64,000 nt of DNA from Hyphomicrobiales bacterium. Lineage in GTDB: Bacteria > Pseudomonadota > Alphaproteobacteria > Rhizobiales > Rhizobiaceae. Made by a program: the position numbers and the translations under genes. Shown here one piece after another: positions 8,963-17,605 of this stretch (within the stretch, counting starts at the first letter, position 1; each line of letters starts with the position of its first letter). The DNA lies in the NCBI GenBank assembly GCA_900467745.1, contig UBQW01000002.1:39144-103143 (forward strand), read 5' to 3'. The notes under the pieces were generated by a model. The model was not told the origin of the DNA, did no database searches, and saw only the letters and a program-made list of their open reading frames with translations.

Positions 8963-9045
8963 GATTCACATCTGCAGTGGAGGCGGAGGGAGGTCTCCGC
9001 TCATTGTAAGGGTCGGATGATTACAGGGAAGAGACGCCACTTTGC

Positions 9046-9408
9046 TTACGCAACGCTGCGAAGATCGAAATCGGCATGGATCACCTCATAGGGCACATGG
9101 ATACGGCCTTCTTCGTTGACCTCGATCAGCCCCCATTCGATCAGCGCGGCGGCATCCTCGTGAACCCGCTTGACGTCACGGGACAGCGCGGTAGCCAAGC
9201 CGCGATAGGTCGAGGGACCAATCGCCTGCAGGCGCTCGATCAATGTCCAGCGTTTGGGCGTGAGCACCGAGAAGAGCTGTTCGGGCGATGAGAAGGTGAA
9301 TAGGTGAGGTTGCGCTTCGCCGCTGTTCCAGGCTTTGGCGAACCCATCGATCGCGTTGCCGATCGCGGCGTCATCGTCTCTTTGAATTCGGATCGTTGCG
9401 GTGGTCAT
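9046..9408 (-). CDS. TumA-like antitoxin (winged-helix DNA-binding protein)
   Basis: A 120-residue protein whose middle part reads as a winged helix: FSVLTPKRWTLIERLQAIGPSTYRGLATALSRDVKRVHEDAAALIEWGLIEVNEEGRIHVPYEVI. This pattern is that of the HVO_A0114-type putative DNA-binding family, commonly encoded beside TumE-family toxins. The ATG at 9408 overlaps the upstream tumE-like stop in ATGA, so toxin comes first and antitoxin second, the reverse of the ParDE-like module nearby. It is the likely autorepressor of the pair. Family recognition is from memory of sequence pattern, not a search. Confidence 0.75.
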   Translation of the reverse strand: MTTATIRIQRDDDAAIGNAIDGFAKAWNSGEAQPHLFTFSSPEQLFSVLTPKRWTLIERLQAIGPSTYRGLATALSRDVKRVHEDAAALIEWGLIEVNEEGRIHVPYEVIHADFDLRSVA

Positions 9409-9695
9409 CTGCGCCGGCTCCTTCTGATGTCCACGTCTCGTCGAAAATCTTCGAGAAGTTTTTCGACGGTCGAGAACGCGTATGCCTCTTCACTGCCATC
9501 GAGGTGCTTGTGGTCGCCCTTGCCTCGCTCGTTGTCATACCCGACGACGCGTTGTCCGGGATAGCCATAGAAGAGGCTGTATTTGTAGTCATGGGCGCTA
9601 CCCGGCACGGGCCGAGCGACTTTCCAGATGACCAATTCCTGGATGGCCCCGTCCGACAACACGGATTTCGAGCGGTAAAGAAGTTGCGCCCTCAT
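9405..9695 (-). CDS. TumE-family toxin
   Basis: A 96-residue protein with the features I associate with TumE toxins: DGAIQELVIWKVARPVPGSAHDYKYSLFYG, then RVVGYDNERGKGDHKH and a C-terminal TVEKLLEDFRRDV. The conserved YDNERGKGDHxH block suggests an active or nucleotide-binding site; the mechanism is not known to me. The frame extends 12 codons upstream, but ATG at 9695 fits the family start MRAQLL. There is no Shine-Dalgarno before it, and the predicted promoter places the transcript start almost on the ATG. It overlaps the antitoxin by 4 nt. Confidence 0.78.
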   Translation of the reverse strand: MRAQLLYRSKSVLSDGAIQELVIWKVARPVPGSAHDYKYSLFYGYPGQRVVGYDNERGKGDHKHLDGSEEAYAFSTVEKLLEDFRRDVDIRRSRRR

Positions 9696-9731
9696 GTTGG
9701 CGATAATGCCAACGCGAGGGCGCGATGTCAA
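9696..9731 (-). promoter_or_regulatory. tumEA promoter with overlapping palindromic operator
   Basis: On the minus strand TTGACA (9726-9731), exactly 17 nt, then CATTAT (9703-9708). The inverted repeat GTTGGC-N6-GCCAAC (9696-9713) covers the -10 element. The ATG begins only 7 nt after the -10 box, so a transcript from this promoter would be leaderless. A repressor on the palindrome would block polymerase directly, as in autoregulated toxin-antitoxin operons. The -35 lies just outside the dnaB stop. Confidence 0.6.
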
Positions 9732-9746
9732 ATTGGGTTCGGGCCC

Positions 9747-11240
9747 TTACTGCTCTTCGTAATGCGTGAAGCTCGGCTCGGCCAGATCGGCGAAGCGGGT
9801 GAACTCCGACTGGAAGGCGAGTTTGACGGTGCCGGTCGGTCCGTGGCGCTGCTTGGCGATGATGACGTCGGCGGTGCCCTTCACCTTGTCGAACAGCGCT
9901 TCCCACTCCGGATATTTCGGATCGTGGATGTCGCGCGGCTCGAGGTTCTTGACGTAATATTCCTCGCGGAACACGAAGAGCACGACGTCGGCGTCCTGCT
10001 CGATCGAGCCCGATTCACGAAGGTCGGAGAGCTGCGGGCGCTTGTCCTCGCGGCTTTCGACCTGACGCGACAGCTGCGACAGCGCGATGATCGGCACGTT
10101 CAGTTCCTTGCCGAGCGCCTTGAGGCCTGTCGTGATCTGGGTGATTTCCTGCACGCGGTTGTCGCCCTTGCCGGCGCCCGTCATCAGCTGGATGTAGTCC
10201 ACTACCAGGCAATCGAGGCCGCGCTGGCGCTTCAGGCGGCGCGCGCGGGCGGATAGCTGGGCGATCGAGATACCACCGGTCTGGTCGATATAGAGCGGCA
10301 CTTTCTGCATCATCATCGAGCAGGCGACGAGCTTTTCGAAATCGGCGTCGTTGATGTCGCCGCGGCGGATTTTCGACGAGGACACTTCGGTCTGCTCGGA
10401 GATGATACGGGTGGCCAGCTGTTCGGACGACATTTCGAGCGAGTAGAAGCCGACGACGCCGCCCTGTTTCGCCTTCATGCTGCCGTCGGACTGCACTTCG
10501 CCTTCATAGGCGGCGGCGATGTTGTAGGCGATGTTGGTCGCAAGCGAGGTCTTGCCCATACCCGGGCGTCCGGCAAGCACGATCAAGTCGGACCGCTGCA
10601 GACCGCCCATCTTGCTATCGAGCGACATGATGCCGGTCGAGATACCGGATAGGCCGCCATCGCGCTCCTTGGCGACAGCCGCCATGTCGATCGCCAGCGC
10701 CACGGCATCGTTGAACGCCTGGAAGCCACCGTCGTAGCGGCCGTTTTCGGCAAGTTCGAACAGGCGGCGCTCGGTGTCTTCGATCTGAGCCTGTGGCGGC
10801 ATGTCGAGCGGTGCGTCATAGGCGATGTTGACGACGTCCTCGCCAATCGTGATCAGCGCCCGGCGCAGCGCCAGATCGTAGATCGCGCGGCCATAGTCCT
10901 CGGCATTGATGATGGTCACGGCTTCGCGCGCCAGACGCGCGAGATATTCGGAGACCGTCATGTCGCCGACCTTCTCGTCGGCCTTCAGGAAGGTCTTGAT
11001 CGTCACCGGATTGGCGATCTTGCCCATGCGGATGATATCGCCCGCGACCTCGAAGATCTTGCGGTGCAGCGGCTCGTAAAGATGCGGCGGCTTGAGGAAG
11101 TCCGACACCCGGTAATAGGCGTCGTTGTTCATCAGGATCGCGCCGAGAAGTGCCTGCTCGGCCTCGATGTTGTTGGGTGCTTCGCGGTAGTGCTGCTCCG
11201 GCTGGGCAACAGCGGCGATCTTTCGGGCGGCGTCGTTCAT
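9747..11240 (-). CDS. dnaB: Replicative DNA helicase
   Basis: Hexameric 5'-3' helicase that unwinds DNA at the replication fork. The 497-residue product has the N-terminal DnaB domain (NIEAEQALLGAILMNNDAYYRV... about 23-125), a linker, and the RecA-like C-terminal domain with Walker A GRPGMGKTS (about 221-229), GFYSLEMS, DYIQLM (Walker B) and LSQLSRQVESREDKRP. No intein is present. The ATG at 11240 is preceded by GGATCAAG. The only neighbour downstream on the same strand is the TumE/TumA module. Confidence 0.97.
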   Translation of the reverse strand: MNDAARKIAAVAQPEQHYREAPNNIEAEQALLGAILMNNDAYYRVSDFLKPPHLYEPLHRKIFEVAGDIIRMGKIANPVTIKTFLKADEKVGDMTVSEYLARLAREAVTIINAEDYGRAIYDLALRRALITIGEDVVNIAYDAPLDMPPQAQIEDTERRLFELAENGRYDGGFQAFNDAVALAIDMAAVAKERDGGLSGISTGIMSLDSKMGGLQRSDLIVLAGRPGMGKTSLATNIAYNIAAAYEGEVQSDGSMKAKQGGVVGFYSLEMSSEQLATRIISEQTEVSSSKIRRGDINDADFEKLVACSMMMQKVPLYIDQTGGISIAQLSARARRLKRQRGLDCLVVDYIQLMTGAGKGDNRVQEITQITTGLKALGKELNVPIIALSQLSRQVESREDKRPQLSDLRESGSIEQDADVVLFVFREEYYVKNLEPRDIHDPKYPEWEALFDKVKGTADVIIAKQRHGPTGTVKLAFQSEFTRFADLAEPSFTHYEEQ

Positions 11241-11569
11241 CTTGATCCGTTCTGTCTTATTCAGCTTCGGGTTTGCAGCCCACCAACGGCAAAATCAAGT
11301 GCTGAACATGGCACGCGGCCAAAACGCTTTGGCTTTGGCACGTTGTTCGACTTCTCCACAGCGCATCTTGCCATCACGCGAAAATACCGGCGGTGTAGCC
11401 TTCTGGACACGGTACAAAGCGACTCACGCGAATCAACGCGTTCGTGGTATTTTAGGCTTTGATAGGGGAGTGTGCATCGAGACTCTCGTCATCACCGCTT
11501 GAAAAACGCGGAAAATGACTGTAGGTATAAAACAAATAATAAGCACGCTAATTAAATGGACTGATAAAT
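11241..11569. other. Divergent intergenic region between dnaB and marR
   Basis: 329 bp with no supportable gene. It must hold the dnaB promoter (possible TTGGTG-N17-TGAATA on the minus strand, weak) and the promoter of the MarR efflux operon. A TATAAA lies at 11526-11531, about 40 nt before the marR ATG, without a clear -35. The last 60 bp are distinctly A+T-rich. No convincing palindrome for MarR binding was found. Confidence 0.4.
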
Positions 11570-12013
11570 ATGACAAATGCGCCTCTCGGACGAGAGTTGA
11601 TTGAAGATTTGGCGGCTTTCAACCGGAAGCTTAGAGCGGTTTTCGACAAGATCGTCCGGGAACGGAACATGACGCTGCCGCGGGCGCGGGTGTTTTTCAC
11701 GCTGAACAAGAAGGACGGCATCAACCAGCGCGAGCTTGCCGATCGGCTGGAGCTGGAAACGCCGACATTGGTCCGTATTCTGGACGCGATGGAAGGGCAG
11801 GGCTTCGTCGAGCGCCGCGTTGCAGGCTCCGATCGCCGCGCCAAGGAGATTTACATCACCGAGACAGGTAAGGTCGTCGCCGGCGAGATCGACGACATCG
11901 CCGTCAGCGTGCGTGCCCAGGTGATCGCAGGTATTCCCGAACGCGATCTGAGGACTACCTTGGATACGATACGGGCCATGCAGGCGAATTTGCAGGGCAT
12001 CCGCGGAGTGTGA
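11570..12013 (+). CDS. MarR-family transcriptional regulator
   Basis: A 147-residue winged-helix regulator. The core reads LPRARVFFTLNKKDGINQRELADRLELETPTLVRILDAMEGQGFVERRVAGSDRRAKEIYITETGK; the recognition helix is near TPTLVRILDAME and the wing contains the conserved DRRAK. It is followed 10 bp later by an EmrB-like pump and then a HlyD adaptor, the emrRAB arrangement with adaptor and pump exchanged. By analogy it represses the pump operon and is released by a small aromatic compound; the ligand is unknown. Confidence 0.92.
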   Translation: MTNAPLGRELIEDLAAFNRKLRAVFDKIVRERNMTLPRARVFFTLNKKDGINQRELADRLELETPTLVRILDAMEGQGFVERRVAGSDRRAKEIYITETGKVVAGEIDDIAVSVRAQVIAGIPERDLRTTLDTIRAMQANLQGIRGV

Positions 12014-12023
12014 GGAAATAGCA

Positions 12024-13700
12024 ATGAGCCTCGTCCAGGCGTCCAGCGACAGTGTTGCGCCAAAAGCCGCGGACGAGGCGGCGGCACAGGAACCGCAGCC
12101 TGCGCCCCCGCCCGTCGTGGCGATGGCCGGCTGGAAGAAGCCCTTCTACATGGCCGCCTCGGTCCTGCTCTTCGTCACGCAGGGTCTCGGCATGAACCTC
12201 GTGAATGCCAATATCTACCAGCTCCAGGGGTCGTTTTCGGCGACGACCGCTGAGGTCTCGTGGCTGTCGGCGGCCTATATGGCGCCATATGCCAGCCTGT
12301 CGATCGCGCTGTTCAAGATCCGCACGCAATATGGCCTGAGACGTTTCGCCGAGTTCAGCATCATCTGCTTCGTCTTTGCGGCGGTGCTGAACCTTCTCGT
12401 GACCGATCTGCACTCCGCCATCGTCGTCCGGGCGCTGAGCGGCATCGCGGCGGCGCCGATCTCCACGCTCGGCTTTCTCTACATGCTCGAGCTCTTCCCA
12501 CCGGAGCGCAAGCTTACGACAGGCATCAGCCTTGCGCTGATGTGCACGCTATTTGCCGCGCCGATCGCACGTATCATCTCGCCGCCGCTGCTTGATCTCG
12601 GCGGTTACCACGCGCTCTATACGCTGGAGATGGGGCTGGCGCTGCTGGCCTTCGCCATCATCTACACCATGCCTTTGACCTCACCGCCACGCGCGGTCGT
12701 CATCCAGCGCATGGATATTCTGAGTTATCTCCTGCTGGCCGTCGGTTTCGGCTGCCTAGCGGTCGTCCTCACACTCGGGCGTCTCTACTGGTGGTTAGAA
12801 GCGCCGTGGATCGGCGTTCTGCTTGCGGTCGCTGCCGGCTGCCTGGCGCTCGTGGTGGCGATCGAGCTACCACGCGAAAATCCGATGCTCGATATCCGCT
12901 GGGTGCTGTCAGGCCCCAATCTCAGGATGGCGGGCGTGCTCCTGATGTTCCGCTTCGTCTCTTCAGAACAATCCTCGACGGCTGCCAATTTCTATCAGCA
13001 GCTTGGCCTGCTCAACGATCAGACGACGAAGCTCTACGCGATCGTTCTGGTCGCCTCGGTGCTCGGCGGATTGTTCTGCACGCTCTTGATGACCACGCGC
13101 TACGTCAGCACCGCGCACCTGATATCGCTGGTGCTCATCGCGGCCGGCGCCTATCTCGACAGCCAGTCGACCAGCCTTACACGGCCGGAACAGATGTATC
13201 TCAGCCAAGCCTTGGTCTCGGCGGGCGCGGCGATGTTCCTGCCGCCGGTGATGGCCAGCGGCTTCAAGGCGGCCATGGCCCGCGGAATGCCCTTCATCGT
13301 CAATTTCTTGGCGATCTTCCTCTTCACCCAGAGTATCGGCTCACTCTTCGGCTCGGCCATGCTCGGCACCTTTGTCACCATCCGCGAGAAGTTCCACTCG
13401 AACGTGCTGGTCGAGCATATCCTGCTGCAGGATCCGCTGGTGGCCCAACGCGTCTCGCAGCTCTCGGCGGGCTATGGAAAGGTCATCACCGACCAGACAT
13501 TGCTGAACGCCGAAGGGCTGGCATTGCTGTCCCAGCAGGTCACCCGCGAAGCCTATACGCTTGCCTATAATGACACCTTCCTCGCAATTTGCGTGGCGTC
13601 TCTTCTCGGTCTCCTGGTCATGCTTCTTCATCAGGCATGGCTGCGCCTCTCCGAGCGCGGGGCCGCCGAGCCGAATGCTTCCGCAGCCGTTCAATCCTGA
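12024..13700 (+). CDS. MFS multidrug efflux transporter, EmrB/DHA2 type
   Basis: A 558-residue inner-membrane protein with a soluble Ala/Pro-rich N-terminus (about 1-38) and roughly 14 hydrophobic segments, the DHA2 count. The segment after TM1 (NIYQLQGSFSATTAEVSWLSAAYM) matches the usual DHA2 start, although the family's common LDxTIVNVALP is replaced by MNLVNANIYQLQ. A large periplasmic region is present near the C-terminus (about 460-515). It should act with the adjacent HlyD protein and a TolC-like channel to expel toxic compounds. Substrate unknown. Confidence 0.9.
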   Translation: MSLVQASSDSVAPKAADEAAAQEPQPAPPPVVAMAGWKKPFYMAASVLLFVTQGLGMNLVNANIYQLQGSFSATTAEVSWLSAAYMAPYASLSIALFKIRTQYGLRRFAEFSIICFVFAAVLNLLVTDLHSAIVVRALSGIAAAPISTLGFLYMLELFPPERKLTTGISLALMCTLFAAPIARIISPPLLDLGGYHALYTLEMGLALLAFAIIYTMPLTSPPRAVVIQRMDILSYLLLAVGFGCLAVVLTLGRLYWWLEAPWIGVLLAVAAGCLALVVAIELPRENPMLDIRWVLSGPNLRMAGVLLMFRFVSSEQSSTAANFYQQLGLLNDQTTKLYAIVLVASVLGGLFCTLLMTTRYVSTAHLISLVLIAAGAYLDSQSTSLTRPEQMYLSQALVSAGAAMFLPPVMASGFKAAMARGMPFIVNFLAIFLFTQSIGSLFGSAMLGTFVTIREKFHSNVLVEHILLQDPLVAQRVSQLSAGYGKVITDQTLLNAEGLALLSQQVTREAYTLAYNDTFLAICVASLLGLLVMLLHQAWLRLSERGAAEPNASAAVQS

Positions 13701-13715
13701 TCACGAGTTCACCGC

Positions 13716-14780
13716 ATGTCGAAATTCTTCCGGTCGCCCGCCAGTCTCATTGCCATTATCGCCGGTATCGCGGGCATCCTGCTCGTGCTTTACGCCTGGC
13801 GGCTGCCGCCTTTCGTGACGTCGGTTGAGACGACCGACAACGCCTATATCAGGGGTTATGTGACGATCATGAGCCCGCAGGTGAATGGCTACATCGTCGA
13901 CGTCCCGGTGAAGGACTACCAGCAGGTCAAGCAAGGCGACGTGCTGGCCAAGATCGACGACCGCATCTACACGCAAAAGCTCGCCCAGGCCCGCTCGGCG
14001 CTTGAGGGGCAGAAGGCGTCGCTTGAAAACTCCCGCCAGTCGGAGCTGTCGGCAAAGGCGACCATCGCCTCCAGCCAGGCGCAGATCGATAGCGCCAACG
14101 CCTCGCTGAAGCGCGCGCAGCTCGCCTGGGATCGCATCAGCAACCTCAACGACAGGGGCATCGCCTCGGCCAGCGAATCCGAGCAGGCGCAGGCGACGCT
14201 TGAGGAAGCGAAGGCCGCGTTGAACCAGGCGCAGTCGGCGTTGGAAGTGTCGAAACAGAACCTGGCGACCATCATCGTCAATCGCTCGCTGCTGGAGGCC
14301 AACGTGGCAAGCGCGGAAGCGACCGTGCATCTGGCCGAGATCGATCTCCAGAACACGTCGATCCTGGCGCCGCGCGACGGCCATCTCGGCGAGATCGGCG
14401 TTCGCCTTGGCCAGTACGTCGCGGTAGGAACGCAATTGATGGCGGTGGTGCCGGAAGAGGTCTGGGTCGTCGCCAATTTCAAGGAGACGCAGCTTGAGGG
14501 CATGCAGGTCGGTCAGCCCGTCTCGATCGTGGTCGACGCCTTGGGGCGCCAGCGGCTCACCGGCCGCATCGAGCGCTTTTCGCCAGCTGCCGGCTCCGAA
14601 TTCGCCGTGATCAAGGCCGACAACGCCACCGGCAACTTCGTCAAGATCGCCCAGCGCGTCGGCGTTCGCATCAGCATCGATCCGGATCAACCGGCCGCCA
14701 AGAACCTCGGGCCGGGTCTCTCGGTTGTCGTCAGCGTCGACAAGAGCGCGGAACCCGAGCAGAAGACGGCGGCGAACTAA
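13716..14780 (+). CDS. HlyD/EmrA-family membrane fusion protein
   Basis: A 354-residue periplasmic adaptor anchored by one N-terminal transmembrane segment (about 11-28). It has the first half of the lipoyl domain (TTDNAYIRGYVTIMSPQVNGYIVDVPVKDYQQVKQGDVLAKID), a long alpha-helical coiled-coil hairpin (about 85-205, rich in Ala/Gln/Glu) and the second lipoyl half (NTSILAPRDGHLGEIGVRLGQYV), then beta-barrel strands. It starts 15 bp after the pump gene and closes the marR-pump-adaptor operon, followed by a strong hairpin. Confidence 0.92.
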   Translation: MSKFFRSPASLIAIIAGIAGILLVLYAWRLPPFVTSVETTDNAYIRGYVTIMSPQVNGYIVDVPVKDYQQVKQGDVLAKIDDRIYTQKLAQARSALEGQKASLENSRQSELSAKATIASSQAQIDSANASLKRAQLAWDRISNLNDRGIASASESEQAQATLEEAKAALNQAQSALEVSKQNLATIIVNRSLLEANVASAEATVHLAEIDLQNTSILAPRDGHLGEIGVRLGQYVAVGTQLMAVVPEEVWVVANFKETQLEGMQVGQPVSIVVDALGRQRLTGRIERFSPAAGSEFAVIKADNATGNFVKIAQRVGVRISIDPDQPAAKNLGPGLSVVVSVDKSAEPEQKTAAN

Positions 14781-14804
14781 TTTTCGTTGAATAGCGGACA
14801 GCAA

Positions 14805-14829
14805 AAAGCCGGGCGCGAGGCCCGGCTTT
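14805..14829. terminator. Bidirectional intrinsic terminator
   Basis: Perfect 10-bp stem AAAGCCGGGC / GCCCGGCTTT with loop GCGAG between the convergent HlyD gene and rplI. A-run on the left and T-run on the right let it work for both strands. Confidence 0.85.
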
Positions 14830-14857
14830 CGCATTCCGGAGATTGCTCTCCCGAACC

Positions 14858-15433
14858 TTATTCGTCTTCGGCGTTGCCGTCGGCTTCCGGATCGAAGAAG
14901 TCTTCCGGACGCAGAGCGTCTTCGTCGACGCCGTAGATGGCGTCAACCGACGTCAGGGTTTCGCCCTTGGCCTGGCGCTCAGCTTCGTCAGCCGAACGAG
15001 CAACGTTGAGCTCGATCTTGATTTCGACTTCAGCATGCAGCTGCAGTTCGACCTGGTGCAGACCGATCGTCTTGATCGGGGTGTTCAGGTGAACCTGGTT
15101 GCGGCCGATGTTGAAGCCTTCGGCAGCGAGGATTTCAACGACGTCGCGAGCAGCGACCGAGCCGTACATCTGGCCGGTTTCGCCAGCCGAACGAACGACG
15201 ATGAAGGACTTGCCTTCGAGAGCGTCGGCAACGGTCTGTGCTTCCGACTTGCGCTCGAGGTTGCGGGCTTCGAGTGTTGCACGCTCGGATTCGAAGCGCT
15301 TCTTGTTGGCGTCGTTGGCGCGCAGAGCCTTGCCGAGCGGCAGCAGGTAGTTACGGGCAAAGCCGTCCTTGACCTTTACCACTTCGCCCATCTGGCCGAG
15401 CTTGGAGATGCGTTCGAGAAGAATGACGTCCAT
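14858..15433 (-). CDS. rplI: 50S ribosomal protein L9
   Basis: Binds 23S rRNA near the L1 stalk. The 191-residue protein starts with the L9 signature [36 protein letters not shown] (1-36), a charged connecting helix follows, and the C-terminal domain is recognisable ([20 protein letters not shown]...). The C-terminus carries a roughly 40-residue acidic extension ([13 protein letters not shown]... to ...ADGNAEDE), making it longer than the usual 150 residues, as seen in rhizobia. Last gene of the rpsF-rpsR-DUF2232-rplI operon. Confidence 0.97.
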   Translation of the reverse strand: MDVILLERISKLGQMGEVVKVKDGFARNYLLPLGKALRANDANKKRFESERATLEARNLERKSEAQTVADALEGKSFIVVRSAGETGQMYGSVAARDVVEILAAEGFNIGRNQVHLNTPIKTIGLHQVELQLHAEVEIKIELNVARSADEAERQAKGETLTSVDAIYGVDEDALRPEDFFDPEADGNAEDE

Positions 15434-15454
15434 GTCAGTTTTCCTTTCGTGTTC

Positions 15455-16441
15455 CTAGAGTTTCGAATCTGTCTGTTTGGGGGCATCAGCATCCTTGTTC
15501 GGGGTGAGCGCGATCGCCTTGCGGGTATCGCTGAGCCCCAGAACGAGAATGAAAAAGGCTGGCAGCATCAACATGAGAGATGCCAGGTAGCAGAGGATAA
15601 GCGCCGGCAGGCGCCATTCCTTGCCGCGCGTGCGAAAGTGCAACGCGGCGAAACCGGAGAGAAGGAAGCCGGCACCGAACGTGCCGACGACGGTTGCTCC
15701 GACCATCGCCGGGATGCCGCCCAGAAAGGTTGCGGCAAGCCCGAGAAGGAAGATGAAGATCGTGTTGCGGTTCATCCGGAGCGAGGAGGGGATATCCTCG
15801 CGCGGACGAAGGCCGCCGCCGGATGCAGCAACGATGCGCGTCGCGATGTAATAGGCCGCAAACAGCATCACCACCCACATGCCGCCCTGAATGGCCGGCA
15901 GTAGCAGGAGAACGAGCGACTTGGTCTGCGCGATCACGGCCGCGTCGGGCGCGAAATCGGTTTGCTGCTGCGCCACCGAGGTGAAGAGCACGTCGACCAG
16001 ACGGTCGATCAGTTCGGGGCCATAGCCGATCATGACGCCGACGGCGATGACGGCGAACGTCACGAGGCCGCAGAGATGCAGCAGGATATCCGACAGCGGA
16101 TACCACGCCATCAGATGATCGGGACCGCCGAGTTCGGAAGCGGGGCGCGCGAGATTGGCGAGGTGGCTGATCCAGCCTGCCGGCAAAAGCGTGACCAGCG
16201 TCATCATCAGCGCGAAGGAAGGCGAGATGGCGATCGCGCCAAGGACGGCGGCGGTAACGACGGCCGAGATCGCCGCCATGTTGCCCCAGCCGAGGCCGAC
16301 AAGAAGAATGGGAAGCGCGGAAGCCGCGTAGAGAACAGCACTGAAAGACGACGGCTGCCGGCCAGCGCCCAGCACCAGAAGTGCGGCGACGAACCCGGCA
16401 AGGGCTCCAACGCCCAGCATTTTTGCATTCAGTAGTTTCAC
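15455..16441 (-). CDS. DUF2232 family membrane protein
   Basis: A 328-residue polytopic membrane protein with about 8 hydrophobic segments spread over the whole length and a short polar C-terminus. It corresponds to the DUF2232 (YybS-like) family that sits between rpsR and rplI in many alphaproteobacteria. The function is unknown; some relatives resemble substrate-binding components of ECF-type transporters. It lies 21 bp upstream of rplI and about 155 bp downstream of rpsR on the same strand, which suggests cotranscription with the ribosomal genes. Confidence 0.85.
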   Translation of the reverse strand: MKLLNAKMLGVGALAGFVAALLVLGAGRQPSSFSAVLYAASALPILLVGLGWGNMAAISAVVTAAVLGAIAISPSFALMMTLVTLLPAGWISHLANLARPASELGGPDHLMAWYPLSDILLHLCGLVTFAVIAVGVMIGYGPELIDRLVDVLFTSVAQQQTDFAPDAAVIAQTKSLVLLLLPAIQGGMWVVMLFAAYYIATRIVAASGGGLRPREDIPSSLRMNRNTIFIFLLGLAATFLGGIPAMVGATVVGTFGAGFLLSGFAALHFRTRGKEWRLPALILCYLASLMLMLPAFFILVLGLSDTRKAIALTPNKDADAPKQTDSKL

Positions 16442-16552
16442 GGTCGCTGTCCTGCTTCATCAAGCAGTTAGAGGGCGTTTCCTGAATCAGTTTCAGAAAG
16501 GCCTCAACATGGGTTTTAAGGGTTCCGATCCGCGCCCATCGCGAAAGGGAGA

Positions 16553-16576
16553 AGGGAAGGCATTGCTGCCTTCCCT
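16553..16576 (-). terminator. Hairpin after rpsR
   Basis: Perfect 10-bp stem AGGGAAGGCA / TGCCTTCCCT with a 4-nt loop, 22 nt after the rpsR stop and upstream of the DUF2232 gene. There is only a mixed pyrimidine tract after it, so it is probably a partial terminator or attenuator that lowers DUF2232-rplI expression. Confidence 0.5.
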
Positions 16577-16597
16577 CGATTTGGTCTCGTCAGCTGA

Positions 16598-16846
16598 TTA
16601 AGCGACGACGTACGGCAGCAGGCCGAGGAAACGAGCGCGCTTGATCGCCTGAGCGAGTTCGCGCTGCTTCTTCTGCGAAACAGCCGTGATACGGGAAGGA
16701 ACGATCTTGCCGCGCTCGGAAATGTAGCGCTGCAGGAGACGAACGTCCTTGTAGTCGATGCGCGGAGCGTTTGCGCCGGAGAACGGGCAAGTCTTGCGAC
16801 GACGGTGGAACGGACGACGTACCGGTGCGGAGGAAGATTCAGACAT
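16598..16846 (-). CDS. rpsR: 30S ribosomal protein S18
   Basis: An 82-residue small-subunit protein that binds 16S rRNA together with S6. It has the basic N-terminus ([15 protein letters not shown]), the [51 protein letters not shown] core, and the expected length. It begins 12 bp after the rpsF stop, the universal S6-S18 order. Confidence 0.98.
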   Translation of the reverse strand: MSESSSAPVRRPFHRRRKTCPFSGANAPRIDYKDVRLLQRYISERGKIVPSRITAVSQKKQRELAQAIKRARFLGLLPYVVA

Positions 16847-16858
16847 TCTCAGTTCTCC

Positions 16859-17317
16859 TTATGCACGGTCTTCGCGCGGAGCGCGATCGGGACGCGGGCC
16901 ACGCTGGAAGTCGCCATCACGACGCGGCGGACGATCGCCGAATTCGCGACGCGGGCCACGGTCGGCGCCATCACGCGGGCCGCGGTCGTCGCGGTCGCGC
17001 TTCTGCATCATGGCAGACGGGCCTTCTTCGTGAGCTTCAACAGCGATGGTCATGTAGCGAAGGACGTCTTCGCTGATGCGCATCTGGCGTTCCATTTCCT
17101 GCACGGCAGCAGCCGGGGCGTCGATGTCGACGAGAACGTAGTGAGCCTTGCGGTTCTTCTTGATGCGGTAGGTCAGGGACTTGAGGCCCCAGTTTTCTAC
17201 GCGCCCGACCTTACCGCCGTTAGCTTCGAGTACGCCCTTGTACTGTTCTACGAGGGCTTCTACCTGCTGAGCGGAGATATCCTGTCGGGCAAGGAATACA
17301 TGTTCATAAAGAGCCAT
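16859..17317 (-). CDS. rpsF: 30S ribosomal protein S6
   Basis: Binds the platform of the 30S subunit with S18. The 152-residue product has the S6 core ([22 protein letters not shown]... [40 protein letters not shown], about 1-95) and a C-terminal tail of about 50 residues rich in Arg, Asp, Gly and Pro. The ATG at 17317 matches the family start and has AAAGG about 10 nt upstream; an ATG ten codons further upstream is unlikely. The leader before it contains a small CCGA-ATA-TCGG stem (17349-17359). Many bacteria autoregulate this operon by S6:S18 binding in the leader, but I cannot show that motif here. The remaining gap to 17605 shows nothing else. Confidence 0.97.
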   Translation of the reverse strand: MALYEHVFLARQDISAQQVEALVEQYKGVLEANGGKVGRVENWGLKSLTYRIKKNRKAHYVLVDIDAPAAAVQEMERQMRISEDVLRYMTIAVEAHEEGPSAMMQKRDRDDRGPRDGADRGPRREFGDRPPRRDGDFQRGPRPDRAPREDRA

Positions 17318-17605
17318 GACAGCTTTGCCTTTCTTGCGTTTATTCAACCCGATATTCGGCGGCTAAGCCTCAACGACTGCTCCTGATTGGGTAAACCCAG
17401 GCAAGAAAAGCGTTCCGAGACGGTCGAGAGCGGAGACACGGGAGGCTGGAACGCTTCCGTTCCGAACGATTTCCCGGGGGAAACCGGCCCTCCGTTCAGC
17501 CACCAGCCAGAAGACCGGGTTTTGCGAACAGGGCGGCTTATACGGATTTCTGACGAAAACGCAAGGCCGCCCCGGAAAACATATCGCCACAGTCGAAAAG
17601 CGGGT

